NCBI GenBank assembly: GCA_017304135.1
Contig: JAFLBB010000005.1
Span: 1-64,000 of the forward strand
Origin: Acidobacteriota bacterium
GTDB lineage: Bacteria > Acidobacteriota > Terriglobia > Bryobacterales > Bryobacteraceae
Reading direction: 5' to 3'
DNA: 64,000 bases
Part shown: positions 35,803 to 44,149 of the stretch, in pieces
Numbering within the stretch: position 1 is the stretch's first letter
Layout: each line of letters begins with the position of its first letter
Made by a program: the position numbers and the translations under genes
Notes under the pieces: generated by a model
Told to the model about the DNA's origin: nothing
What the model saw: only the letters and a program-made list of their open reading frames with translations
The model's database searches: none

Positions 35803-36816
35803 ATGAGCGATCGCAACCGTCAGGTGTGGCTCGTGTCGCGCCCCACAGGCTGGCCGAGTGAGGAGAACTTCCGGCTTGTCGAAGCGGCGATGCCCGTGCC
35901 GGCTGAGGGCCAGGTGCTTGTTCGCATGCTGTACACCTCAGTCGACCCCTATCTGCGCGGACGCATGCGCGAGCGCGCCTCCTACATCGACCCGATTCCG
36001 CTCGACAGCGTGATGCAGGCAAGCTCGGTGGGGCGGGTCGCGCAATCGCGCAACCCGAAGTTCGCCGAGGGCGATTACGTTGGCGGCATGCTTGGCTGGC
36101 AGGAGTACGCCGTGGCCGGCGAACGCGAGATCCGCACGATCGATCCCACTCTTGCGCCCGTTTCCACGGCGCTGGGCATTCTCGGCATGCCGGGGCTCAC
36201 GGCCTATTTCGGACTCACGGAGATCCTGCAGGCCAAGGCGGGCGAGACGCTGCTTGTCTCCGGGGCAGCGGGGGCGGTGGGCAGCGTTGCCGGGCAGATC
36301 GGCAAGATCCTCGGCATGCGCGTCGCGGGCATCGCCGGCGGGGAGGCAAAGATCCGCTGGCTCCTGGATGAGCTAAAGTTCGATGCCGCCTATGACTACC
36401 AGGCTGAATCCGATCACCGCGCGCGCATCGCCGCGCTGTGTCCCGGCGGGGTGGACTGCTACTTTGACAACGTCGGTGGGGCGATCAGCGATGGAGCGCT
36501 GCTGAACATCAACGAGCGCGCGCGCATCGCCATTTGCGGTCAGATCTCGCAATACAATCTCGACAAACCGGAGATGGGTCCGCGCCTGCTGTTTCAGCTC
36601 ATCATGAAGCGCGCGCGCATGGAGGGCTTCCTCGTATTCGACTTCGCGAAGAAGTACGGCCCGGCTCTGGCGCAGATGGCGGAGTGGGTGCGCGCGGGCC
36701 GGCTCATCAATCGTGAAACGGTGATCGACGGGATTGAGAATACTCCGCGCGCCTTCCTGGGCATGATGCGCGGCGAGAACACGGGCAAGATGATTGTCCG
36801 CATCGCCGCCGAGTAG
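35803..36816 (+). CDS. NADP-dependent MDR-family oxidoreductase (leukotriene B4 dehydrogenase-like)
   Basis: 337 residues from the ATG at 35803. Recognised by the start MSDRNRQVWLVSRPTGWPSE, SVDPYLRGRM, LGMPGLTAYFGLTEI and the dinucleotide-binding segment GAAGAVGSVAGQIGKILG, followed by VDCYFDNVGG. This is the zinc-free prostaglandin reductase/curcumin reductase group that reduces enone double bonds with NADPH. No upstream partner. Its 3' end lies three bases from the convergent DUF429 gene. Confidence 0.92.
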   Translation: MSDRNRQVWLVSRPTGWPSEENFRLVEAAMPVPAEGQVLVRMLYTSVDPYLRGRMRERASYIDPIPLDSVMQASSVGRVAQSRNPKFAEGDYVGGMLGWQEYAVAGEREIRTIDPTLAPVSTALGILGMPGLTAYFGLTEILQAKAGETLLVSGAAGAVGSVAGQIGKILGMRVAGIAGGEAKIRWLLDELKFDAAYDYQAESDHRARIAALCPGGVDCYFDNVGGAISDGALLNINERARIAICGQISQYNLDKPEMGPRLLFQLIMKRARMEGFLVFDFAKKYGPALAQMAEWVRAGRLINRETVIDGIENTPRAFLGMMRGENTGKMIVRIAAE

Positions 36817-36819
36817 CGG

Positions 36820-37524
36820 TCAGTAGTAGATGCGCCCTTCGCCGGGTACGGGTTCGTGCCAATCGCCGGCACGCAATGCCTGGGCAGCCACGCGCGCCGC
36901 GATGACGCTATCGAGCGCATCGCCGCCGGGATCATCCACCACCAGAGCGGGCGCCTCGAACGCGCGAGCCAGTTCTTCGCGTGCAGCCCATAGTTGCGCG
37001 CCTGGTCCCTTGTACGGGACTCGCAGTCCCAAGTGTTGCAACGTGGAGGCCGGGCACACTTCGATGAGCGTCGTCGCGCCGGGCCGCGGCGCCTGCTGCG
37101 GCGCCACCACATGGCGTCCTTCCCCTAGCAGAGGGCTCACGAGTTCGCTCATGACGCGCCAGGTCTGCCGGTAGAGCCGCAGATTCCACGAGGCAAACGG
37201 GACCTTCGCTTCGCGCTCCACAGCGCGTTTTTTCTCGTTGGCGCTGCGCTGCTGGCAATCGGCCCGAAATGCATCCGCGTTGCGAAAGCTCTCGCTGAAC
37301 CCGCGCGCCCAATGCTCCCAGCCACCGTCCATCAACTCCGCCGGCAGAGACAAGGGCGCATCGATTCCCACCACGCACCCGGCGCTGGCAAGGAACTGCA
37401 CCAACGGCTCGCCCAATTCCGCTTCCCGCTTCACCCAAGTTATGGCGCCGCCATCGATGCGTGCGATCCAGGTGCGCCGCGCGGCATCGCGGGCGCCGCT
37501 GAAGTCGATCCCGTAAACGGTCAC
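36820..37524 (-). CDS. DUF429 family protein
   Basis: 234 residues. N-terminal VYGIDFSGARDAARRTW with GIDAPLSLP, plus ATTLIEVCPASTLQHLG and DDPGGDALDSVIAARVAA, match the DUF429 family, predicted RNase H-like fold with conserved Asp residues (Asp7, Asp55, Asp204 region). Enzymatic activity is not established. No signal peptide. Its start overlaps the end of the thioesterase gene by four bases, so it is probably translated with it. Confidence 0.8.
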   Translation of the reverse strand: MTVYGIDFSGARDAARRTWIARIDGGAITWVKREAELGEPLVQFLASAGCVVGIDAPLSLPAELMDGGWEHWARGFSESFRNADAFRADCQQRSANEKKRAVEREAKVPFASWNLRLYRQTWRVMSELVSPLLGEGRHVVAPQQAPRPGATTLIEVCPASTLQHLGLRVPYKGPGAQLWAAREELARAFEAPALVVDDPGGDALDSVIAARVAAQALRAGDWHEPVPGEGRIYY

Positions 37525-37895
37525 TCGCCCTTGGGCAGCATCATGTAGGTGACCAGCGCAATGGCCACCAGCCGCCCCTGATCGTTAGTGAGATCCACCT
37601 GCGCCACGGCGAGCGTCTTGCCGCGGCGCACGAACTTCGCCCGCGCCTCCAGGTAAGCGCCCGTGACCGGCAGCAGGTAGTTGATCTTCATCTCGGTGGT
37701 GGTCACCGGCTGTTTGCCGCCAAGCAGGCTGATGAGCCCCATGCCGGCGGCCGCATCCGCCATCGTCGCCGTGACGCCGCCATGCACCACGCCGGCGATG
37801 TTGAGCAGTTCGGCGCGCAGGGCAACGCGGATCGTCATGCCATCCTCGTGGCGCTCGCGCACCTCAATGCCCAGGTAGTGATTGAAGTCCATCAT
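37521..37895 (-). CDS. PaaI-type hotdog thioesterase
   Basis: 124 residues of the 4HBT/hotdog family. The active-site region GVVHGGVTATMADAAAGMGL (Gly-Gly and Asp at the catalytic helix) and the following VTTEMKINYLLPV strand are characteristic. Likely hydrolyses phenylacetyl-CoA-like or other acyl-CoA thioesters. Its last codon overlaps the DUF429 start. It lies in a run with SDR and CoA-transferase genes, so acyl-CoA metabolism fits. Confidence 0.88.
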   Translation of the reverse strand: MMDFNHYLGIEVRERHEDGMTIRVALRAELLNIAGVVHGGVTATMADAAAGMGLISLLGGKQPVTTTEMKINYLLPVTGAYLEARAKFVRRGKTLAVAQVDLTNDQGRLVAIALVTYMMLPKGE

Positions 37896-37910
37896 GGTCG
37901 ACCCGTTTCC

Positions 37911-38672
37911 TCAGCGGGGCGGCATGCGCAAGGCGCCGTCGAGCCGCACCACTTCCCCGTTCAAGTACCGATTTTCCACGAGATGGCGGACCAGCGAGGC
38001 GAACTCCGCCGGATCGCCCAACCTCGGCGGATGGGGCACCGTGGCGCCCAACTCCAGGCGCACCTTCTCGGGCAGCCCCTGCAACAGCGGCGTGTCGAAC
38101 AAGCCCGGCGCGATGGCGCAGACGCGTATGCCGAGGCCGGTGAGTTCGCGCGCCATGGGGAGAGTGAGCCCCACGATGCCTGCTTTCGAGGCGGCATACG
38201 CGGTCTGGCCGATCTGGCCCTCGTAGGCGGCAATGGAAGCGGTGTTCACGATCACGCCGCGTTCCCCGCCCTCATCCGGCTGGTTCTTCGCCATGAGCGC
38301 CGCCGCAAGACGGCAGACGTTGAAGGTGCCGATGAGGTTCACCGCGATGACGCGCTCGAACTCACTGAGGGCAATCGGCCCTTCCTTGCCGAGCATCCGT
38401 TTGGCCGTGGCAACGCCGGCGCAATTCACGGTGATGTGGAGCGCTCCCCATTCGGCGTGGATCTTCTCGAGCGCCGCGGCGACACTGGATTCGCTCGCCA
38501 CATCGGTTTCGCAGAAGAGGCCGCCGATCTCCGCCGCCACGCGCTGCCCCTGGGCGGCATTGCGGTCAAGCACGGCCACGCGCGCCCCGCCCGACGCCAG
38601 CAGGCGTGCCGTCGCTTCGCCCAGGCCCGAAGCGCCGCCGGTGACCAGCGCTACACGTCCCGCCAAATCCAT
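37911..38672 (-). CDS. SDR dehydrogenase, HSD10/3-hydroxyacyl-CoA type
   Basis: 253 residues from the ATG at 38672, preceded by GGGAGG ten bases upstream; the longer frame to 38798 lies in the CoA-transferase gene. Rossmann motif TGGASGLGEA, NCAGVA, catalytic Ser-Tyr-Lys with NTASIAAYEGQIGQTAYAAS then Lys, and the ending GEVVRLDGALRMPPR resemble human HSD17B10, which oxidises 2-methyl-3-hydroxybutyryl-CoA in isoleucine breakdown. NADH cofactor likely from the Asp (VLDRN) after strand 2. Five bases separate it from the CoA-transferase stop. Confidence 0.9.
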   Translation of the reverse strand: MDLAGRVALVTGGASGLGEATARLLASGGARVAVLDRNAAQGQRVAAEIGGLFCETDVASESSVAAALEKIHAEWGALHITVNCAGVATAKRMLGKEGPIALSEFERVIAVNLIGTFNVCRLAAALMAKNQPDEGGERGVIVNTASIAAYEGQIGQTAYAASKAGIVGLTLPMARELTGLGIRVCAIAPGLFDTPLLQGLPEKVRLELGATVPHPPRLGDPAEFASLVRHLVENRYLNGEVVRLDGALRMPPR

Positions 38673-38677
38673 CGCAA

Positions 38678-39907
38678 TCAATCCTCCCGTTGAAACTGTT
38701 GTGCCGCTCCCGTTTCGAGCATCGCACGGATCGCGTCCTCCCCACAGCCGGCTTCGCGGAGGATGTCGATGGTGTGCTCGCCCACCTCGGGAGCCCACCG
38801 CGCCGGCTCCTTCGGCGTTCCCTCAATGTGAAACGGGCTGGCCACGGTTTTCATCGGGACCGGGGCATCAACGACGTCGGCGAACACGCCGGCGGCGGCC
38901 ATCTGCGCGTCGTTGGGGTGCTCCTTGGTTTCGGGAACGACGCCATAGAGCACGTCGCACTCGGCAAACCGCCGCTTCCACTCCTCCATCGGGTGCGCTT
39001 CGGTGATGGCATCCACCTGCGCCACCAGTTCGGCCGAGTTCGCGCGCCGGGCCTCAGGCGTGGAGAAGCGCTCGTCAGCAATCCACGCGGGCCGGCCGAG
39101 CGCCGTGCAGAGCTTGGTCCAGTCCTTGGCCGGATCGAGCAGACAGAGCAGGAACCGGCGGCCATCGGCGGTCGCGTAGTGATTCACCAGCGGGTTATGC
39201 GGTTTAGCGCGGGTCTGGCGCTCGGCAAACTCGGCCCCGCACAGGGCGGCCTGCGTCATACTGCCGTTTGACCACACCCCGTTGTGCATCAGGTTGGCCG
39301 TCACCTTGCCGCCCTCGCCCGTTCGTTCGCGCCGGTAGAGCGCCATCATGATGGCCCCAAAGAGCGACATTGCCGTGGGATGGTCGCCGAAACCGCAAGG
39401 GGAGATGGCCGGGTCGCTGCCGGCGTTGCGGATGTATTGCATGAGGCCGGAGCGGGCGAAGTAAGCCGTCATGTCGTAGCCGGGTTTGTCGGCTTCCTCG
39501 CCCACCTCGCCATAGCCGGTTACCGAGGCGTAGATCAGGCGGCTGTTTTCCGGCTGAAGGTCCTCGTAGCGCAGGCGAAATTTTCGCAGCAGGGGCGGCT
39601 GGTAGTTGGTGACGAAGACGTCGGCGGCGCGGACGAGCGCGAGCAGGGCGTCGCGGGCGGCAGTCTGGTTCAGGTCAAGGGCGATGCTGCGCTTGCTACG
39701 GCTGTCCATGATCCAGCAATAGTTCCAGGGGGTGACCGGCATTCCCGGCGCAAATGCAAGAAAACGGTAGGGATCGCCCAGCGGCGGGCGTTCGATCTTG
39801 ATGACGTCGGCGCCGTAATCCGCCATCACCGCGGCGGCGCTGGGGCCGGCGATGTAGGTGGCGCAATCGACCACCCGAATGCCCGACAACACGTTGTGAA
39901 CCGGCAT
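38678..39907 (-). CDS. CoA transferase, CaiB/BaiF family (type III)
   Basis: 409 residues. N-terminal SGIRVVDCATYIAGPSAAAVMADYGADVIK and IERPPLGDPYR match type III CoA transferases, followed by SIALDLNQTAARDALLALV and VTNYQPPLLRKFRLRYEDL. The catalytic Asp that forms a CoA ester is probably in KPGYDMTAYF (about residue 150). No recognised substrate partner. It heads the run with the SDR, thioesterase and DUF429 genes, and 142 bases separate it from the divergent PilZ-J gene. Confidence 0.88.
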   Translation of the reverse strand: MPVHNVLSGIRVVDCATYIAGPSAAAVMADYGADVIKIERPPLGDPYRFLAFAPGMPVTPWNYCWIMDSRSKRSIALDLNQTAARDALLALVRAADVFVTNYQPPLLRKFRLRYEDLQPENSRLIYASVTGYGEVGEEADKPGYDMTAYFARSGLMQYIRNAGSDPAISPCGFGDHPTAMSLFGAIMMALYRRERTGEGGKVTANLMHNGVWSNGSMTQAALCGAEFAERQTRAKPHNPLVNHYATADGRRFLLCLLDPAKDWTKLCTALGRPAWIADERFSTPEARRANSAELVAQVDAITEAHPMEEWKRRFAECDVLYGVVPETKEHPNDAQMAAAGVFADVVDAPVPMKTVASPFHIEGTPKEPARWAPEVGEHTIDILREAGCGEDAIRAMLETGAAQQFQRED

Positions 39908-39914
39908 GTGTCCT

Positions 39915-39960
39915 GGTACTGTATCGCAGCTCCAACTAATGAGCTACTGCGGGCAGTACC
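39915..39960. repeat. Imperfect inverted repeat in a divergent promoter region
   Basis: A 7-bp arm GGTACTG at 39915-39921 pairs with CAGTACC at 39954-39960; inside it CGCAG (39925-39929) pairs with CTGCG (39947-39951) and CTC with GAG. It could be an operator or a transcript hairpin. It lies between the CoA-transferase start (39907) and the PilZ-J gene (40050). Confidence 0.4.
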
Positions 39961-40049
39961 AAGCGGCTTGAGATTCGGTACCACGGCTATATTGGGCTAC
40001 GGCAGTTCTCCTTTCAGAATCAAGGAACACAAGAGGAGAGGACACCGAT

Positions 40050-41018
40050 ATGTTCACCATGGGTACGCACACCGAGGGCTATACAAGCGGCACGCGCGGC
40101 CACGCGAACGGCGCGGCTGACAAGCGCCGCAGCCCGCGGTTGCAGAAGGACCGGTTTGCGCAAGCCAAGGTGAACTACCAGAGCCGTCCTGGCTTTTCGG
40201 AAATGGTCCAGGTGCGGCTGGTGGATGTCAGCGCTACCGGATGCGGCATCGTGTCGTCGGTGAAGCTGGCCCCAGGCTCCATTGTCTCGATTGCCGGTCC
40301 CTTCTCGGCCGACGGTCAGGCGCGGGAGAGCCGTATGCGGGCCCGTGTAGTGTGGGCAGCGGCTAATCCGGGCGGCGGATTTCGCTGCGGGCTGGCGTTT
40401 GAGGAGGACTTCAACGGCGCTTCAACGGGGACCAAGGAAGAGCCGGCGCCGATTTCCGAGGACACCCCCGACCTGTACGAAGTACTGCAGATCAGCGCCA
40501 AGGCTGACATGGACACCATCCACCGTGTGTTCCGGCTGCTGGCCCAGCGGTTCCATCCGGATAATACCGAATCCGGCGATCCGGATATGTTCCGCAAGGT
40601 CTACGATGCGTACAAAGTCCTCAGCGACCCGGAACGGCGCGCGGCCTATGACGCGCAGTTGCAACGACTGCAAACCCGCCGCTGGAAGATCTTCGAACGG
40701 CCCCAGGCTGCTTCGGGCGTGGCGGCCGAGAGACGCAAGCGGCAAGGTGCGCTCGCTCTGCTCTATGTGAAACGAATGCAGACGCCGGAGAGCCCCGGCT
40801 TGTCGTTGCCTGACCTGGAAGACCTGCTCGGGGTGCCGCGGGAGCACCTCGAATTCAGCCTCTGGTATCTGCGCGAAAACGGGCTCATCACGCGCACCGA
40901 TAACGGGCGGACCGTGATCACGGCCAAAGGAGTGGATGAGGCGGAACGGCTGGAATCGGATCCCGACGGGCCGAAGCTGTTTCTGCCGTCGGCGCACGAT
41001 GGTGCGACGGCCGGATAG
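40050..41018 (+). CDS. PilZ-DnaJ-winged helix fusion protein
   Basis: 322 residues. PilZ domain at ~25-125, with the RRSPR arm (26-30) and VDVSATG (58-64) giving the RxxxR...(D/N)xSxxG motif for c-di-GMP. J-domain at ~141-202 with the HPD tripeptide at 169-171 (QRFHPDN) and helices like FRKVYDAYKVLSDP, able to stimulate an Hsp70. C-terminal region ~235-300 reads as a winged helix (SLPDLEDLLGVPREHLEFSL, LRENGLITRTDNGRTVIT). A GGAGAGG ribosome binding site precedes the ATG. Function is inferred only: a c-di-GMP-controlled co-chaperone. I know of no characterised protein with this layout. Confidence 0.85.
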   Translation: MFTMGTHTEGYTSGTRGHANGAADKRRSPRLQKDRFAQAKVNYQSRPGFSEMVQVRLVDVSATGCGIVSSVKLAPGSIVSIAGPFSADGQARESRMRARVVWAAANPGGGFRCGLAFEEDFNGASTGTKEEPAPISEDTPDLYEVLQISAKADMDTIHRVFRLLAQRFHPDNTESGDPDMFRKVYDAYKVLSDPERRAAYDAQLQRLQTRRWKIFERPQAASGVAAERRKRQGALALLYVKRMQTPESPGLSLPDLEDLLGVPREHLEFSLWYLRENGLITRTDNGRTVITAKGVDEAERLESDPDGPKLFLPSAHDGATAG

Positions 41019-41047
41019 AGGAGCGCCAAGCCGGGCCAGGTTGAGAG

Positions 41048-41085
41048 AAAAAAAGGCCGCCGGGCGTCTTGGGCCGACCGGCGGC
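41048..41085 (-). terminator. Rho-independent terminator of the molybdopterin-binding gene
   Basis: A GCCGCCGG stem at 41056-41063 pairs with CCGGCGGC at 41078-41085 (loop 14). On the minus strand the stem is followed by seven T (A-run at 41048-41054). It sits 73 bases after the stop of the minus-strand gene at 41158. Confidence 0.85.
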
Positions 41086-41157
41086 TAAAGCTCGTGCGCC
41101 CTTGGAGATTCGCGCACGAATTCTTCGGATTGGAAGAGGAAACTCGATAGTCCGCCC

Positions 41158-42129
41158 TTAGGCCAGCAGCCCTCCATGGCCGAGTGAAGCCAGTTCCCAC
41201 CCGGAAATGCGATACCGCGACAGCATGGGCGGCATGAGCAGGTCCACAACATTGGGTTTGGCGGAGCGGAAGCATCCCGGCGCCGACACGATGGGAACGT
41301 CGTCTTTGTAACCGAATAAGAGCAGGTTGCCTGGCTCGACCGGAGCAAGGAATTTCTCAATGTGCGACTCGATGGCCACCATGCCCCTGCCTACGATATC
41401 CTCCGGTCCGGCGGGCGCCGTCGTCGACGCTACCAGGATGCAGGTGGGCTTTGCCCGCAGCAGGTGTTGGAGCGAGCGCACTACGTGTGACTCATCTTCC
41501 ACGCAGGCCAGGACATAATTCGCCGTCACGCCAAAGCGCTCGAGACGCTGCCGCATAATGTTCTCAAACAGTTGCCGGGCCCTGTCACCCGACCCCGGAT
41601 CGGAGTAAAGGACGGCCACCGCGGGCTGGCGAATGGGACGCGCCTGCAGGATCGGTCCGCGCTCTCGCAAAATCGAAATCACGGCTTCCAATTGGGCCTG
41701 GGCAACCGCAAATGGCGCGCTCTTTACGGTGGCAATTCTCTGTCCCGCCTTTGCATAGGCGAAATTGCTCGCCGTGGCTATGACGATGCTCGCCGCGCAG
41801 TTAATCTGCCGCAGCAAATCGTCATCCACCAGAACGCAGCAGTCTTCGGTCGCAATCAGGTTGGCGCGGCCACCGGCGGCTAACTTTACCTCCAGACAGC
41901 CACACCCCATCTCCATGCCAACCGCTTGCACGGCATGGTCTTCCCCGATCTCGCCTTCCTCCAACTCGGTCACCCAAACCTGCGCCATCCCCTCGGTTTC
42001 CAACAGCCGGATGTCATCATCGCTGATGACATGGCCTTTTGCCAGTAGCTTTCTACCGCCGGCCTTGAAGATGGTGCAGCACAGAATCCGCCCTGCGGAC
42101 TCTCGAATATCGACAGTCTGAGCTTTCAT
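41158..42129 (-). CDS. Molybdopterin-binding domain protein (MoeA/Mog-like)
   Basis: 323 residues from the ATG at 42129 with an AGAGGGA ribosome binding site. The C-terminal half carries a MoCF-binding-type pattern: AVLYSDPGSGDRARQLFENIMRQ, CILVASTTAPAGPEDIVGRGM and LLLFGYKDDVPIVSAPGCFRSAKPNVVDLLMP, resembling the MoaB/Mog fold that binds molybdopterin. The N-terminal third (MKAQTVDIRESAGRILCCTI) is like the MoeA N-terminal region. A role in molybdenum cofactor handling or sensing is likely. Both a hairpin and a 13-bp inverted repeat lie upstream. Confidence 0.78.
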   Translation of the reverse strand: MKAQTVDIRESAGRILCCTIFKAGGRKLLAKGHVISDDDIRLLETEGMAQVWVTELEEGEIGEDHAVQAVGMEMGCGCLEVKLAAGGRANLIATEDCCVLVDDDLLRQINCAASIVIATASNFAYAKAGQRIATVKSAPFAVAQAQLEAVISILRERGPILQARPIRQPAVAVLYSDPGSGDRARQLFENIMRQRLERFGVTANYVLACVEDESHVVRSLQHLLRAKPTCILVASTTAPAGPEDIVGRGMVAIESHIEKFLAPVEPGNLLLFGYKDDVPIVSAPGCFRSAKPNVVDLLMPPMLSRYRISGWELASLGHGGLLA

Positions 42130-42442
42130 CGGTTCCCTCTTCGGAGGACTAGTACTTCTAGTCCGGTCCTGCTGTTCTAAATCGTACACCCTATGGGCAG
42201 AGTTGGGAAGGTTCAATTAGTGATAATTTTTGCTACGATCAGCGGCGATTATCACCAATTATGCTCCAGGTATAGCCCTTCTCCTCCTGTTCGGTGTACA
42301 TCAGCACGCCTACTCTAGGAAGGGCACAACCAACTAGCCCGCTGAGAGTATGTTCGGCGGGAGTCTGGAAAATCTCAGAGGAATACCACCCACTATTTTG
42401 GGCTATCTCTCTCTTTTTGTCGGCTAAAAGTGTGGCAGTAAC
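42130..42442. promoter_or_regulatory. Regulatory region upstream of the molybdopterin-binding gene
   Basis: No gene. It holds a 13-bp inverted repeat with one mismatch: AATTAGTGATAAT at 42215-42227 and ATTATCACCAATT at 42248-42260, centres 33 bases apart (three helical turns), suited to two dimers or a loop. Nearer the start codon a perfect 7-bp hairpin, GGACTAG at 42146-42152 and CTAGTCC at 42158-42164, would lie in the 5' leader. Sequence between 42270 and 42442 shows nothing recognisable. Confidence 0.5.
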
Positions 42443-43474
42443 CTACAGGTGGTCGTCAAACCGGATGCAGATCTCGTAAGAGGCCCGCACTTGGTCGCCC
42501 GCAGGCAGCCAGCGATACCCTGGCACCCCGAACATTTCCTGCCGCTCCACCATGTGCCGTCGGGTCTCGGGCATGGGAGAAACGCCGAACTCCATGCCGC
42601 AGGTCATGGTTTGTCCTGCCCAGGGAGTGTGCGTGCGGAGACAATTTTCCTCCCAGCGACCCAGCCAGGGGAAATCAGCACGCTTCCAGCGGTACCCAAA
42701 CCAGACCTTGACGCGAGGAGAGAAGGCCGCGAAATAGGCCTCCCCGGCAAGCGGGTCCATGAGGTGCGCCGTGTAGCCGGCGCTCCTCTCGGCTGCCGGA
42801 TAGAGGCGCAGGTCGAGTGTGGAACCGTCGGCCATCGGGCAGTGTGGCCAGAGGAACTCCGCGCCCGGTTTTTGCCAGGCCAGCAATCCTCCCGTGAAAT
42901 CCCCTTCAAACACCTTGGAGCGGGTGGCGCTGGCGGCAAACTGCGTCACCCCGCGCTCGATGAAGGGCGGCCCCATCGAAACATGCTGCGTCCAGGCCGT
43001 AGGCCAGTCATGCGCATTGTGGTTGGTGATCCGTTCCTCGACAAATACAGTGTCGCCCTCGAGCCGCAGCCTCCGCTCAAAGTCGAGGCGGCAGAAGGAG
43101 AACTCGGCCCGCTGCACGAGTGTGTCGTCCTCGGAGGCAAAGTCATAGCAGGCTACGGACGCCTCTCCGTGTACACCGAGCCCGGCCCGCCATTCCGATT
43201 CGCTCGGCCCGCCGAACACGTCCAGACACAGGTTGTGCCCCATGATGCCGGCCAGCAGACGCGCCTCCGCGTTGTTGCCGAAGATCGCGTGGTGTTCAGG
43301 ACCAAAGCTGCCCGGTTCGATGGTCTCCCACGGTGGCACCCAAAGCGGATTCACACCGCTCGCTTTGTGCAGCACCTCGGCGATGTGGCCGCCTTCGCCC
43401 AACACCGTAACCCGTACCTGATCGTTTTCCAGTTGCGCCGCGCGCCGGCCATGAAACTGTGTACCAAGAAGCAT
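42443..43474 (-). CDS. Galactose mutarotase-like (aldose epimerase-fold) protein
   Basis: 343 residues. N-terminal QLENDQVRVTVLGEGGHIAEVLH and EERITNHNAHDWPTAWTQHVSMGPPF (Glu/Asn and His candidates for sugar binding) fit the beta-sandwich mutarotase superfamily. Several Trp and His residues suggest carbohydrate binding. No signal peptide. It could be an aldose-1-epimerase-like or DUF4432-like protein; substrate unknown. Start ATG complement at 43472-43474, divergent from the secreted protein gene 25 bases away. Confidence 0.65.
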   Translation of the reverse strand: MLLGTQFHGRRAAQLENDQVRVTVLGEGGHIAEVLHKASGVNPLWVPPWETIEPGSFGPEHHAIFGNNAEARLLAGIMGHNLCLDVFGGPSESEWRAGLGVHGEASVACYDFASEDDTLVQRAEFSFCRLDFERRLRLEGDTVFVEERITNHNAHDWPTAWTQHVSMGPPFIERGVTQFAASATRSKVFEGDFTGGLLAWQKPGAEFLWPHCPMADGSTLDLRLYPAAERSAGYTAHLMDPLAGEAYFAAFSPRVKVWFGYRWKRADFPWLGRWEENCLRTHTPWAGQTMTCGMEFGVSPMPETRRHMVERQEMFGVPGYRWLPAGDQVRASYEICIRFDDHL

Positions 43475-43499
43475 TGCGAACAGTTAGCATAGCGAATGA

Positions 43500-44135
43500 A
43501 TGATTGCTCTGCTGCTGGCCGCGTTCCTGATGCAGTTGCCCGTGCCGGGTGTGCCCTCGATGCCCTCGCGCACGGTGCCGCAACCGGCCATTAGCAGCGG
43601 AGGCCCTCGCTTCTGGGAAACACGGCCGCCAGAGGAATGGACGCGCGCCGAGGTGGACCGTCTGCTGAGCGATTCCCCCTGGGCGCAGACCTCCGACGCA
43701 CGCGTGTATCTGGCCTCGGCGGAACCGGTTCGCCATGCGGAGTTGCTGTGGCGCGACTGGCTCAGGCGCGATCCCGGCCCCGAAGGCCGCATTGAATCCG
43801 ACGACGACTATGAGGACTTCATCCGCCAGCACCCTGGCGAGCACATCATTGTCGGCATCCTTCTGCCCAACCCTCTGCTGGCGCCCAGCCCGCGCGAGGT
43901 GGCCGAGATGGAGAAGAAGTCGCGCATCAAGCTGGACAAGCGAAAGTACTCCATGCTCGCCTTCTTCCCACCCACGCCGGGTGACCCTGTGCTGCGCATG
44001 GTCTTTCCTAAGAAGTTGGCCGGCGACGAGAAGAAGCTGACCCTGGAGCTCTATCTGCCGGGCCTCAACCTGCCCTACCGTAACTTCGAGTTCCTCATTC
44101 GATCACTGGAATGGAGAGGGAAGCCGGCGCTCTGA
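43500..44135 (+). CDS. Predicted secreted protein of unknown function
   Basis: 211 residues with a hydrophobic N-terminus (MIALLLAAFLMQLPVPGVPS) that could be a signal peptide. The mature part starts with a WETRPPEEWTRAEVDRLLSD segment, has a RIESDDDYEDFIRQHPGEHIIVGIL core and a basic RKYSMLAFFPPTPGDP region. No family recognised. It may be a periplasmic protein. Its stop is 14 bases before the end of the group II intron. Confidence 0.6.
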   Translation: MIALLLAAFLMQLPVPGVPSMPSRTVPQPAISSGGPRFWETRPPEEWTRAEVDRLLSDSPWAQTSDARVYLASAEPVRHAELLWRDWLRRDPGPEGRIESDDDYEDFIRQHPGEHIIVGILLPNPLLAPSPREVAEMEKKSRIKLDKRKYSMLAFFPPTPGDPVLRMVFPKKLAGDEKKLTLELYLPGLNLPYRNFEFLIRSLEWRGKPAL

Positions 44136-44149
44136 GGGCAGCCTCTGCA

